Source of the DNA: Rhizoclosmatium globosum
Taxonomy: Eukaryota; Chytridiomycota; Chytridiomycetes; Chytridiales; Chytriomycetaceae
Length of the DNA: 64,000 nt
Direction: 5' to 3'
Assembly: GCA_002104985.1 (NCBI GenBank)
Contig: MCGO01000057.1
Location: forward strand, 212,422 to 276,421
The notes under the pieces were generated by a model, which was not told where the DNA came from, searched no databases, and saw only the letters and a program-made list of their open reading frames with translations. Below are positions 1 through 10,302 of this stretch, one piece after another. A program made the position numbers and the translations under genes. Numbering within the stretch: position 1 is the stretch's first letter; each line of letters begins with the position of its first letter.

Positions 1-942
1 AAGACTCGGAGCATTACATCCTTATTTGTGAGGATACCGACCAGAACGTCTGGATTTGATTCATTGACGACAAGCACACCGGTATGTCTTGCATCCCGCA
101 TGACAATACATGCATCCCTATTTGAGGCAGAAAGAAAGACAGGTTCAGTGTTGATTGATAAGAGAGGGGGATGAGGTTGAATGGGCTTACCGAATAGAGG
201 CACTTGCACCCACAAGTGGCAGCATTGAGTTAGCAACTGCCTGGCCCACTGAGACGGCATCCATTCGAGACAGGTCCTTCTGATCAAGGCCCTTGATGCG
301 CGAGAAGACACACTGGGTAATGTCCAGCAAACCAGCAAGATCGTCTTCGCAGCCCTCTTCGTCGCTGAGCACGGGCAAGTGGCGGCATCTGTTTAAAGTG
401 CATTCATTGGTTAGCAAGTGATTTGGTTGTTTGTGTTTGAGTTGCAGTCCGAGGGAGGCAACTGTGCATCACAGTCACACACACAGTCACACACACACAC
501 ACACACACACACACCTCCGGGCAACCATCTGACGCAGGGCAAGAGACACGGCTGCACTTGAACGCACAGACAGCGGTGATTGGGTCATGACATTCGCACA
601 CTTTGTTCGCTGACCATCGAGGCCTCCAGCTACAACCCGCCGTGAGACATCGCCTCCGGTAAGGATTCCTATTATGGTTTTATGGTTTAAAAGACAGGGC
701 TCAGTATGCGTAGAACTGGGATTATGCGATGCATCCATCTCCTAGGGACTTGGGACTTGGACCTCACCTGATAGTGATCCTGATCCATCCACCAGTAGAA
801 CCGCATCCACCCGCTTTGCTGCCATCACAAGGCACACCTGAGACACGGCTGCTGATTCGAGAACAATCACTGGCGCAGAAAGCAGCGATCCAAGCGATTG
901 CACAGTCCGCTTTCCGTCCTTTGATGTTGCCGTAAGGGTCAT
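1..942 (-). CDS. CBS-domain protein (CBS/PB1 family), 3' part missing
   Basis: Four minus-strand exons: 942-768, 668-515, 388-190 and 117 to the window edge, with introns 767-669, 514-389 and 189-118 (give or take a base). Joined, they read as three CBS units: the first around AAKRVDAVLLVD and GILTGGDVSRRV, the second around SPLSV and RHLPVL, the third around HTGVLVVNES and LVGILTNKDVMLRV. CBS domains bind adenosyl ligands. Fungal proteins with this arrangement usually end in a PB1 domain, which would lie outside the window. The 514-389 intron opens with an uninterrupted GT microsatellite that also forms its donor. The start at 942 is the first in-frame ATG; a further upstream exon is possible. 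Cellular role not established from sequence. Confidence 0.75.
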
Positions 943-1376
943 TTCAGAAGAAAATTAAATGGAAGAGGGAAAGGAGAAAGAAGAACAAGCAACAGTGAAT
1001 TCAATCAGAATCAGAATCTTATTTTATTGAAAACATTATCGTCTAAGCTGTTCGTTGTCTGTTTGCTGTGAATAAAAAACTTGATGCAGTCATGTCACGC
1101 ATTCCTCACCAAGGCTTCTAGTGCACGTAATGATATTAATTTACGTGACAGTAGCAACAACAGTGGAGAAGTTTGTTGGAGTTGGGGAAAGAGACGCGCT
1201 TCCTGTTCCAAAAAATCCACACAAAAGTACACCCACCAACACCACCACCGCCAAGTGAGTCTGCCCATCCAGCAGCGACGCCAACTGGACACCGCTCCTT
1301 CAGCTGAAACAAGCTCTCTTCAATCCACTCCGTCCAATGCAGAGCTAACTAACCCTCCAATTCGCCTAGTTCCCAA
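943..1376. promoter_or_regulatory. Divergent intergenic region, CBS gene / RPN1
   Basis: 434 bp between two divergent start codons. I see no gene in it; the short ORFs here are low-complexity shadows. It must contain both promoters, but no clear TATA box or known operator is visible. Confidence 0.5.
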
Positions 1377-4300
1377 ATGACCAAAGAAATCGCGAAACCT
1401 GCAGCAACCGAGCCCAAGGATGTCAAGATGGGCGAGTCTTCAACAGCAGCAGCAGCAAAGAAAGACGTCAAAGATCCAAAGAAGAAAGACGATGACGATG
1501 AACTCGTAAGCTGTCTCTGTTTAACACCCACTGCTTAGCCTGCCATCTAACCTAACCTGAACCAAACAACCAAACAACCACTTTAGTCCGAAGAAGACCA
1601 GAAATTAAAAGATGAGCTCGAGATGCTCGTTGTCCGTCTTCAGGTGCGACACGCCGCGACTTCCTGTTTTTGTTTTGGTTGGTTGGTTGTGGTGTTGCGC
1701 GTCTCAAAACACCAAACACCAAACCCAACCCACACACAAATCCCTCCGCTGAATCGCTCTATCGCATCGCATGCATCCTTCCATCCATCCATCTTCCTCA
1801 TCACTCTAAATCTTGTAAAACAGGAATCAAACACGTCACTCCACAAACCTGCCCTTGAATCCCTGCGCACCCTTATCCGAACTTCAACTTCATCAATGAC
1901 TTCAGTCCCAAAACCACTCAAGTTCCTCCGTCCTCACTACTACGAGCTGCAAGCTGTCTACGAGAAATGGCCTAAAAGCGAAAACAAGGTGGGTCTTTCA
2001 CAGTCCTGTGTCCAAGGATGCTAACTACCACTTGAAGCTCTTCCTTGCTGACATTATCTCCGTATTGGCCATGTCATATGACGATGGAAAGCGTGACTGT
2101 CTCAAATACCGATTCTTGGGAGCGTCAGAGCCTGTGGGATCCTGGGGACATGAATACGTCAGGTAATGAGCCTCCACCTATGTTGTGCTTAAGAAGCCAC
2201 TTGTCCACACATCCTCTCTCCTCTCTCTCTTCCACCGCATTTAACTCCCATCTTCTTAGACACCTTGCGTCCGAATTGATTGTCGAATACAATGCTCGTG
2301 CCGAGACTGGAGACGCGTCCGAAGCCACACCAAAAGACGTTACACCACAAACACCTACCTCAGATTTAATCAAACTTGCACTGGAGATTGTTCCTTTCTG
2401 TTTGAAGCACAATGCGGAGGCGGATGCGTGTGACTTGTTGCTTGAGTTGGAGAGCTTGCACAAGTTGCCAGAGTTTGTGGACAAGGATACTTTTGGACGT
2501 GTTTGCTTGTACATTGTCAGGTTCGTTTTTTGTTTTGTTTTTGTGTTGTCGTTTGGATTGTGGGGTTAATGTGTATGCAATTCAAAAGCATGGTTCCTTA
2601 TGTTGCTCCTCCTGATGACTTGGCTATCTTGAAGACTGCGCGATCCATCTACAGAGCTCAAGGAGAGTGGACCCGATCTATCTTGATTTCGTTGAGAATC
2701 AACGATTTGGAGCTTGTGAAGGAAGACTACGAGTCTTGTGAGGACCCGTAAGTTTGTCTACACTTTGTCATCAAATACAGCATCTTACATTTCGATCAGA
2801 CTCACCAAGAAGCAACTCGCGTTCATTTGTGCACGTCAGCAAGTCTTTTTCGAGACTGGGGATGAAACCATCACTGAGATTTTGAACAACACAAAGTTGT
2901 CTGAGAACTTTATGGCTCTGGCGAGAGACTTGGATGTTGTAGAAGCCAAGACTCCTGAAGACATTTACAAGACTCATTTGGAGAACTCAAGTATGGAACC
3001 CTTCTCCTCTGCTTGTTCTTAGTTGTAGACTAATCAGTTGGAACAGGACACGGAAGCTCTGCTGCTAACGTTGACTCTGCTCGTCAGAACTTGGCCTCCA
3101 CCTTTGTGAATGCGTTCGTAAACATTGGTTTCGGAAGCGATAAGTTGATGATGAACTCTGAGGATGCAAGCAACTCTTGGATTTACAAGAACAAGGACCT
3201 TGGTAAATTCACTCACTTGTAAACGAAAGGATGCTTACTTTACTATTAGGTATGATGAGTGCTGCCGCATCTCTTGGAGCCATTCTTTTGTGGGATGTCG
3301 AAGTTGGTTTGACTGAAATTGACAAGTTCTTGTACTCTACCGACGATAACATCAAGGCTGGTGCTCTTTTGGCCATTGGACTTGTCAGCTCAGGAGTTCG
3401 ACACGAGTCTGACCCTGCTCTTGGTTTGCTCACTGAGCATGTCAACAGCACTACTTCTGTTCACCGTGTTGCTGCTATTGTTGGGTAAGTGTTTAATTTC
3501 TCGAAAGTGAAGGGATGTTAAATGCTTTGGCTATTTAGTCTTGGTATCGCATATGCTGGAAGTGCTCGTGAAGAAGTTCAGGAGCTTTTGCTTCCTTTGA
3601 TTTCTGACACTGGTTTGACCATGGAGCTTTCTTCTTTGGCTGCATTGGCTTTGGGAATGGTGTATGTTGGTACCTGTAATGGAGATATTGCGTCCACCAT
3701 CCTTCAAACTCTGATGGAGCGTGACGATGAGACTCTCAAGAGTTCTTGGGGCCGTTTCATGGGTGTTGGTTTGGGTCTCTTGTTCCTTGGAAAGCAAGAT
3801 GCTTCAGAAGCCACATTGGAGACTCTCAAGGTTATTGAGAACCCTCTTGCCAAGCTTGTTGGAGTGATTGTTGATGTGCTTTCATACATTGGAACTGGAA
3901 ACGTGCTCAAGATTCAAAGCATGTTGCACTTGTGTAATGACCACTTGGACAAGGAGAAGGAGGATGACAGTTTCCAGGCCTTTGCTGTGCTTGGTATTGC
4001 TTTGATTGCTATGGGAGAGGAGGTTGGTGCTGAAATGGCTTTGCGTACTTTCAACCACTTGGTGAGTGCCTCTTAGATTTTATTGGATATGTTATGGGAG
4101 TGCTGATTTATGTTTGGTGGTAGATGCACTATGGCGAGCCCGTTATTCGTCGTTCTGTTCCACTCGCCCTTGGTGTACTCTGTGCCTCCAACCCTCTCGT
4201 CAATGTTCTTGATATCTTGTCCAAGTACTCCCACGACCACGACACTGATGTTGCTCTCAATGCCGTGTTTGCTATGGGTCTTGTTGGTGCGGGTACCAAC

Positions 4301-4846
4301 AATGCCCGTTTGGCCCAAATGCTCAGACAATTGGCTGTCTACTACTACAAGAACCCCAACGTGCTGTTTGTTGTCCGAGTGTCACAAGGACTCGTCCATA
4401 TGGGTAAAGGAACTGTGACTTTGAACCCATTCCACAGCAACAAGACACTGCTCAGCCCTGTTGCCGTTTCTGGTCTCATCACTGTCCTCACTGCATTCAC
4501 TGACGCCAAAACATTCATCGTTGACAAGGCCCAGGCACACTACCTGCTGTACTTTTTGGTTCCATCTGCATACCCACGCTTCTTGATGACTTTGGACGAG
4601 AACCTGAAGAACCTTGCCGTGACTGTCCGCGTTGGACAAGCTGTGGATACCGTTGGACAAGCTGGACGTCCAAAGACCATTACAGGGTTCCAAACGCACA
4701 GCACACCTGTCTTGTTGGCCTACAGCGAGCGAGCTGAGCTTGCGACAGAAGAATACATTTCTGTTGGAACTACGTTGGAGGGCTTTGTGATTCTGAAGAA
4801 GAACCCTGAGTGGATGGAGGAGGACTCAAAGGATGCTGCCAAGTGA
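1377..4846 (+). CDS. RPN1: 26S proteasome regulatory subunit Rpn1 (PSMD2)
   Basis: Non-ATPase base subunit of the 19S regulatory particle; a scaffold that binds ubiquitin-like shuttle receptors and Ubp6. ATG at 1377 is followed by a Lys/Asp-rich tail, then the conserved body. Ten introns: 1506-1586, 1644-1823, 1989-2037, 2163-2259, 2521-2588, 2748-2799, 2991-3046, 3203-3249, 3485-3538 and 4062-4123; each restores one frame. The joined protein is about 900 residues, the normal family size. PC (proteasome/cyclosome) repeats are obvious in the second half, for example [24 protein letters not shown] and LALGMVYVG. The C-terminal segment ([19 protein letters not shown] and the block ending in [10 protein letters not shown]) is typical of Rpn1. 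No disruption seen; this is a conserved core gene. Confidence 0.96.
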
Positions 4847-4974
4847 GAGAGATAAATGGTGGCTTTTTTAGTTGAGATGAATATTGGTGGGGTTGTTTGC
4901 AAGGGTTGTCCCTTTTTCTTGTTTGTATTGAATTGAATGGAAAAGAGAGGTTTATTTGATTTTTTTAACTTGTG

Positions 4975-5771
4975 TCATTCATCCCTTTCATCACTTTGAC
5001 GTTCATTTTCGGTGCAGACGTCAACTTTGAAATAATGTATGCTCCAAACAAACTAGGAACAGTAGCTCCAGCAAAGGTACTCACTTTGAATTGTTTGACC
5101 CAACATTCGGCCCTCTTCAGTTGGCAGCAAAGGCCGATTCCAGCTCGATAAAAATGATATTCCCAGGGTTTTATTACTGAGGACTTGCAACTCCTTGGGA
5201 ATTTGTGAGTTAGTGACAAAAATTGTTCCAGTCACAACAGCCTTTGCTACAACGAATTGCCCAAAATGAGTAGTGACACCGTACTTAGCCAATATTTTCG
5301 AGCGGTACAGTTGTCGATCTGGCGAATAGCGTTCTATGAGTGCGAGTTAAAACCCCAAATTGAATACCAGAAACCGTCCTTACGACACAAAGCGACTTTT
5401 GCTGCCAGGACTGCGACTTCTTTCATGAGAAGGGCTTATTGTTTGGTAGCTTCTTTCTTGATAAGAGATGCTTTTTTGATATTTGATAACAAAGCGGCAT
5501 CTTTGTCTCTGAGACTTTCAAGTTTGGTTGTTGCACTGTTGAGCAGTACTTCAAACGGACGAGTCTCCTCCTTGTTCGTCATAGCATTTGAAAGTGATTG
5601 CTTTGCTTCATGATGTTCTCTCTCGAGCAGTTCAGTCTTGCGAACGATTTCTTCAAGTTTGAGACATGATTTCGCCTTACAAAACTTGGCAGAAACGAAA
5701 TAAAGCCTTTGCTGTTTCTCTGTCTCAAACGTTTCGAAAGAACGCAAGATGAATTGGAATAGAACATACAT
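4975..5771 (-). pseudogene. Coiled-coil protein gene with an in-frame stop, next to repeat copy 1
   Basis: Minus strand. From the ATG at 5771 the frame codes a charged, helix-rich stretch (motifs KLEEIVRKTELLEREHHEAK and TTKLESLRDKDAALL) to an in-frame TAA near 5437-5439, then continues in the same frame (ALLMKEVAVLAAKVALC). An intron (gtaagg...catag, about 5376-5327) leads to an exon with SPDRQLYRSKILAKYGV; a 60 bp intron (gtgagt...caaag) leads to the final exon ending SDERDE and a TGA at 4975. Intact splice signals around a coherent protein argue for a once-real gene. The TAA and the abrupt 5' end about 30 bp from the repeat suggest that it is now broken. Family not recognised. Alternative: the stop falls in an intron I failed to place. 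Confidence 0.5.
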
Positions 5772-5799
5772 TTATTGAGAAATTGAAACGAATTCGCAG

Positions 5800-6850
5800 G
5801 GAAAGAGAGTTTGGCATTGGTTTCCGAGATGTGGGTCTCGTACTCACAGCAGACGCCACGTGAAGGCTCCAAACGCGGTCTACCAAAATAAAGGAGCCAA
5901 CATTAGAGCTCATATTTAGTCAAAGGGATCTCATGTCAAAGGAAGCTCATGTCAAGGGGAGCTCGTGTCAAATAAAACTCGTCCCAAGTAACAGGTTTGG
6001 CACACTACACGCATCTTCTCCAGTTACTGCCAGCCGCAAGAAGGGATATTCTCGCTCTGCCGACCTGACAGCGGAAGAGTGTTAAGGGCATATTTAATCA
6101 CGACCATGCCTTCTTTCATCAACAGTTACCTCCACTCGCCAAAAAGGCGAGTGAAAGAAGCTGTGATAGGAGGGGCAGGGCGAGTGTATCACGAGAACCA
6201 AATCGTGAGGGAAAAGACTACTGCGTGGCCTACAATATCTAATCCCAACCCGTTTCCATCGTGCCGCCCAAAGTCGTGGTGTGCCGGTGGTTTGCATCAA
6301 GGAGAGATTCCACGCTGTACAGAGGAAACAGAAGACATGTACTTGACAACAAAGAAAGTGTCTGACATATTCCGATCATCGATGGTGCGCTTCACACCCT
6401 CCTCCACCCTCAATGTCAGCGTCAGTTCCTATCCGTCAGTGAGGAACTTGGCTGTTGTCTCTGGCGATCCCGTTGGGTGAAGACCACCCATGTGCGAGAG
6501 ACCCTGGCTGTGGAGACGAGTTTGGTGGTTGGATCTCGTGTGGGACTGGTAGCTCACTGGTGATGGACCATGTTGTGGGACTTTGAGGTAGTAGTTTGGG
6601 AGCATGTTTTTGGAAGAGAGGCCATATTTATAGGCTGTTGTTTGGGTGTGCAAAAAATCTATCCCTCGGAATTGTGTGTCGGACACAAGGAACAGCGTGT
6701 CCGAACGCAAATAAAATGGCAAAAAGCAAATAGCAAAACCTTAAATGGCGAAGAAGCAAATAACTCGGTGTTTGTTTTGTTGTATCTCTTGGTATATTTA
6801 GGTTTGAATCCTTCGTGCCGGCGAAAAATAGGAGTACAAGGAAAGGCAAA
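5800..6850 (+). repeat. Long interspersed repeat, copy 1 (inverted relative to 12,663-13,735)
   Basis: About 1.05 kb that reappears as its reverse complement at 12,663-13,735. By eye the copies differ by scattered substitutions and small indels. Landmarks: a triplicated short motif around aagggatctcatgtcaa at 5,920-5,970, and a stretch matching tcgtgccggcgaaaaatag near the inner edge. An open frame at 6,079-6,480 is shared in part with copy 2, but it shows no recognisable domain. No target-site duplication or TG...CA ends could be fixed. It could be a solo LTR or a non-autonomous element. A TATAAATA-like box is present on the minus strand near 6,627. Confidence 0.8.
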
Positions 6851-7640
6851 TAAAAATAGGTAATGCAGAATCTGTCCTTGTTACAAAGGAGGTTCCAATG
6901 TCAAATGTTTTGGTTTGTACGAGCGATATGGATACAACAGATGTACTGGGCGGCGTTGAATCGCGAAGCAATGATTTAGTGATGGTTTTGATTGTTGGTG
7001 TTGATGAAGATACTCCAGTAATTATTGCATAAACGCTTGTTGATATGTTATCAGATTCTATGCTGCTGGAAGTCAGTGTTGTTGAATCGATGGACGATTC
7101 AAATGAGGAAGTCATAGCTGAATTGGTTGATGGTATAGAAGATGATGTTTTTATACTTGTTGTCGTGGTTGGAGTTGTCGTAGAAATTTCTGTACTTGTT
7201 GATGAAATAGTTTCTGAAGTAGTGAAAGTAATTGTTTCGGTGCTAGTTAAAGTTGTTGAAGAAGTTTCTGTACTTTTTGACGAAGTGGTTTCAGAAGTAG
7301 TTAAAGTCGTTGTAGATGAAGTTGATGATGTGCTCTCCGAACTAGTTGAGGTTGTTGATGTTGCCGTGAATTTGCGCCATACTGCACATTCGCGGCATCC
7401 AAAGTTAGGAACCAATCATGCCCAGGTGTGCTATCGTAATTAGGCCATTTCACAGAGAATGGAAGGATGTTGATTGGATTAGCGTTTGGACAAGAAAGGG
7501 AATCCCACTTCCGTCCTGGAAGAAGCAAAGAGGAGCGTTGATTTGCGAGGTACGAACAAAGTCAAATCCGTTTCCTGTGATTGTTACTGAGATCATTACT
7601 TTTTTGGCGTTGATATTTGATCTTTGTTTTCATATTCTCC
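6798..7640 (-). CDS. Ser/Thr-rich surface-type protein with IPT/TIG-like segment; 3' end lies in the repeat
   Basis: Minus strand. The 5' part reads ISVTITGNGFDF, a strand typical of IPT/TIG immunoglobulin-like folds. A short intron (gtacct...ttccag) then leads to a segment with SLSCPNANP and FSVKWPNYDSTPGHD. A frame change follows; a ~71 bp intron (gttcct...actag) would rejoin it to a stalk of about 150 residues made almost wholly of Ser and Thr with Ile and Val. Such stalks are usual in secreted or wall-anchored fungal proteins and are O-glycosylated. The reading frame terminates at 6,798, inside repeat copy 1, so the original C-terminus has probably been replaced. The true start was not found: the ATG near 7,590 is only the first plausible one. 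Could be a pseudogene. Confidence 0.4.
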
Positions 7641-7839
7641 ATCTGAAGATTCGAGAAAATCATGTCTAAATATTATCCTTCTGAAAAGAAGAATGAACAG
7701 TTTTTTTACTCATACATGTGATTTCTGCATCCCATTTAAATCAAATAATGGGGTAATTTACTCGAAGATCCAAGAAAAGAAAAAGTAGGCCAATATGGGC
7801 TCCAATATACAAACAAATAGATAAACCAAAATCAGAGGA

Positions 7840-10241
7840 CTACACAGCTTGCTGCTGCTGTTGCTGCTGCTGCTTCTTCCTAATCATATACTCCTTCATC
7901 CGAACATGCCCCTCCGGCGTCACCGCAAACATCCGTTTCTGATCACTACTCCACAAAACATACCCAAGCTCCCTCGCGAACCCAACCGCCTCCAAATACT
8001 CCAAACTCCTCGGAAAGTCTTGATACAACACAGCAGGCGCGGCAACAGCGCGCTTCCGCTCACTCTCCCACAACTTGATTTGGTCCACGACTGTTGGGGG
8101 CAGCTCCTTTTTCATTTCCGGGTGCGCGTGGTTCGTGAGGAATTGCTTGATTTGGTCGGATGAGATTCCGTTGTTGTAGGCTTCGCGGACTGAGTCGCGG
8201 GTGAGGATTCCAATGACCATGTTTGCGAAGCGGGCTTTGAGGGTGAGGAAGAGGGAGAGGACGGCGATTTGGAGAGGGGAGGCTGTTGAGAAAGAGGAAG
8301 GGGGTTTTAGTATGTGGAGAGAGGATATTTTTTCATGAGTTGGGAGAAGGTGCTTAACTGGTATAGGCATAGACTTTGAAACTGAGTGAATGAGGGGCAG
8401 TGTTAGTATGATGATTAAAACACTGAAGGTAAACACATACTTGGTCTCCACAATAATATATCCCGCGTCTCCGGTATCCCCACTCGCCGCAACCCCAGAC
8501 GTCAAAGAAGTAGCCAACCTCGTCGGATAAAACCTAGAACTCTTCTTCCTCCGTTGATACACCAACCCAAAATGCTTCAAATCCTCCAACATCTGTTTCT
8601 GCGTATCCGTCAACACATCCACGCTATAATCCTGCCCAAACTCCAGACTTCCCAGCTGGAAAAAAAAGTTCAACACGTCCACGGGGTCCATGCCGAGTTG
8701 TTCTGACATTTCGAGGTATTGCAGGAGGAAGCCCCAGACTTGCTCGTTCACGTCTTGGAGGAGGAATTGGAATCCTTTGTTTGTGATGCGGAGGTCTTCG
8801 GGGCGGTGGGAGTGCGCGGGTTTGGCCATTAGGCCGGAGCCTTCCATGAGAGTTACGACCTTGATCTTTGTGATGAGTTGTTGTGTTTTTTTGGGGGGGA
8901 GTGGTAGTGGTGGTGATGAAGGGAAGTGATTGTGATATCGATGGGAGAGTAGAGTAGAGGAAAGAAAGAATCTTGGGGTGAGGAAATATGCATAGGAAAG
9001 TAAAACAGACGGACTTTGGAAGGAGAGAGAGAAAAGAAAGCGACACCACAAAAATATTATAACGGAATCAAACAACATACAGCAGTTGGCCTCTTTTCTG
9101 ATGGAGTCCCGACAAGAAAATGCAATACAGTTTCCCAAGATTCTTTCGCATACGTGTCCAAGTACTCCAAAGTGATATCTTTTTTGTCTTTTGAATCTGT
9201 GGGTAATCCGAAACTCGACGTATTGCCACTATTATTATTATTTTGTTTGAAAGGTTGATGAGAAGGTTAGGTAAAATGCCGGACGCGATAATATGTAGTA
9301 TCAATGCAATAGGTATTTACCCTCCCACAAGTGCGTTTTTGAGATTTGTCTGAAAGACTTGATTGATGATGAGGGAGCCGTTTTCGTCCCATGCAATATT
9401 GAAATTTCTCAGTGAAAGGAGGGCTTCCGCGAGGGATCTAAATTTGATTCACGGGTTATTCACAATTTCGAAGGAGTAGAACCAGAGTAAGGCTCAAATG
9501 TTAATTCGCTCGCTACAGCTCAAACTCCATTATTTCAAGTGGTCATTGTGGGTTTTCGACTTATTGTGTGGAGTCAATTGTGAAAGTGTGGAGTAGCAGT
9601 GGGAGGGGGAAAAGAGAGGGCCAGGCAGTGAAGGCGACCAAGTGGAAGAACAGGCGAACGAATAACATTTCCGCACACGAATTGAATGATTGATGCAAGA
9701 TTTCTTTGGATATTGACATTAAGAGCGCGTTCATATCTTTTGCTTTTCTTTGTAGATTTGTTGATTGATTCATGTTGCTGGTTCATTACAGACTCCATTT
9801 CGTCCCAATTGTATGCATACATGCATGCATCATCAACGACAGACAGACAGACAGACAGATTGATTGATTGATTGATTGATTGACTGACTGAGTAGGAGCA
9901 GAGACACTCACGCCTGCTTTGTGTCAAAGATCCAATTGAGGACCACGGGCATTTCGACGGCACCAACAAAGAGCAGACGCATGATAATGTGCTTAGCGAG
10001 TGGTTGCAGAAGACTGGATTAGAGATGAGAGGGTGGTCAGGGGTAACGAGGCAGTAAGGTAAGGTAAGGTAAGGTACCGCAGGATTGCCAGACATGTTGC
10101 AGGTTGGTGGTAGAGACGCGTGAGGGTGTTGTTATCGAGTGTTTTAATGTGCTATTTGTAGAGAGTGAATTCAAAGACATTAAGAGAGCGAGAGAGAGAG
10201 AAGGCAGTGATGCTTCAACTCACTTCCAAGATGGTACTCAT
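7840..10241 (-). CDS. TFB2: TFIIH core subunit Tfb2 (p52)
   Basis: Subunit of the TFIIH core used in transcription initiation and nucleotide excision repair; it anchors the XPB/Ssl2 helicase. The N-terminus is built from tiny exons: ATG at 10241 (MSTILE, intron gtgagt), then HIKTLDNNTLTRLYHQPATC, LQPLAKHIIMRLLFVGAVE, and after a ~470 bp intron SLAEALLSLRNFNIAWDENG, then GNTSSFGLPTDSKD. The body (VWGFLLQYLEMSEQLGMDPV, DYSVDVLTDTQKQ, YYPTRLA-like FYPTRLATSL, VETNFKVYAYT) and the C-terminal clamp (TVVDQIKLWESERKR, PEGHVRMKEYM) match the family throughout. It ends in a polyglutamine run before the stop at 7840. The long intron holds tetranucleotide repeats at ~9,838-9,895. Divergent neighbour: the phospholipase, 61 bp away. 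Confidence 0.95.
9838..9895. repeat. Tetranucleotide microsatellites in a TFB2 intron
   Basis: Adjacent runs of GACA and of ATTG units followed by CTGA units, inside the large second TFB2 intron. They are simple tandem repeats and are not coding on either strand. Confidence 0.9.
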
Positions 10242-10302
10242 TTTTGTTTTCTAAAAAACAATAAAATAAAAACAAATAAAAACAAGTACTAGTAAACAAA
10301 CA
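10242..10302. promoter_or_regulatory. Very short divergent promoter, TFB2 / phospholipase
   Basis: Only 61 bp, A-rich, separate the TFB2 start codon (minus strand) from the phospholipase start codon (plus strand). Both genes must share this segment, or use control sites inside each other's 5' exons and introns. No TATA box is evident. Confidence 0.6.

Noticed and set aside
484..514. Regulatory Z-DNA-type element
   Set aside because: A plain CA/GT microsatellite at an intron donor; no evidence of function beyond splicing.
7045..7443. Acidic Val/Glu-rich frame on the plus strand
   Set aside because: Antisense of the Ser/Thr-rich stalk; codon repetition keeps it open.
9838..9895. CRISPR-like or satellite array
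   Set aside because: Simple tetranucleotide runs in an intron, no spacers.
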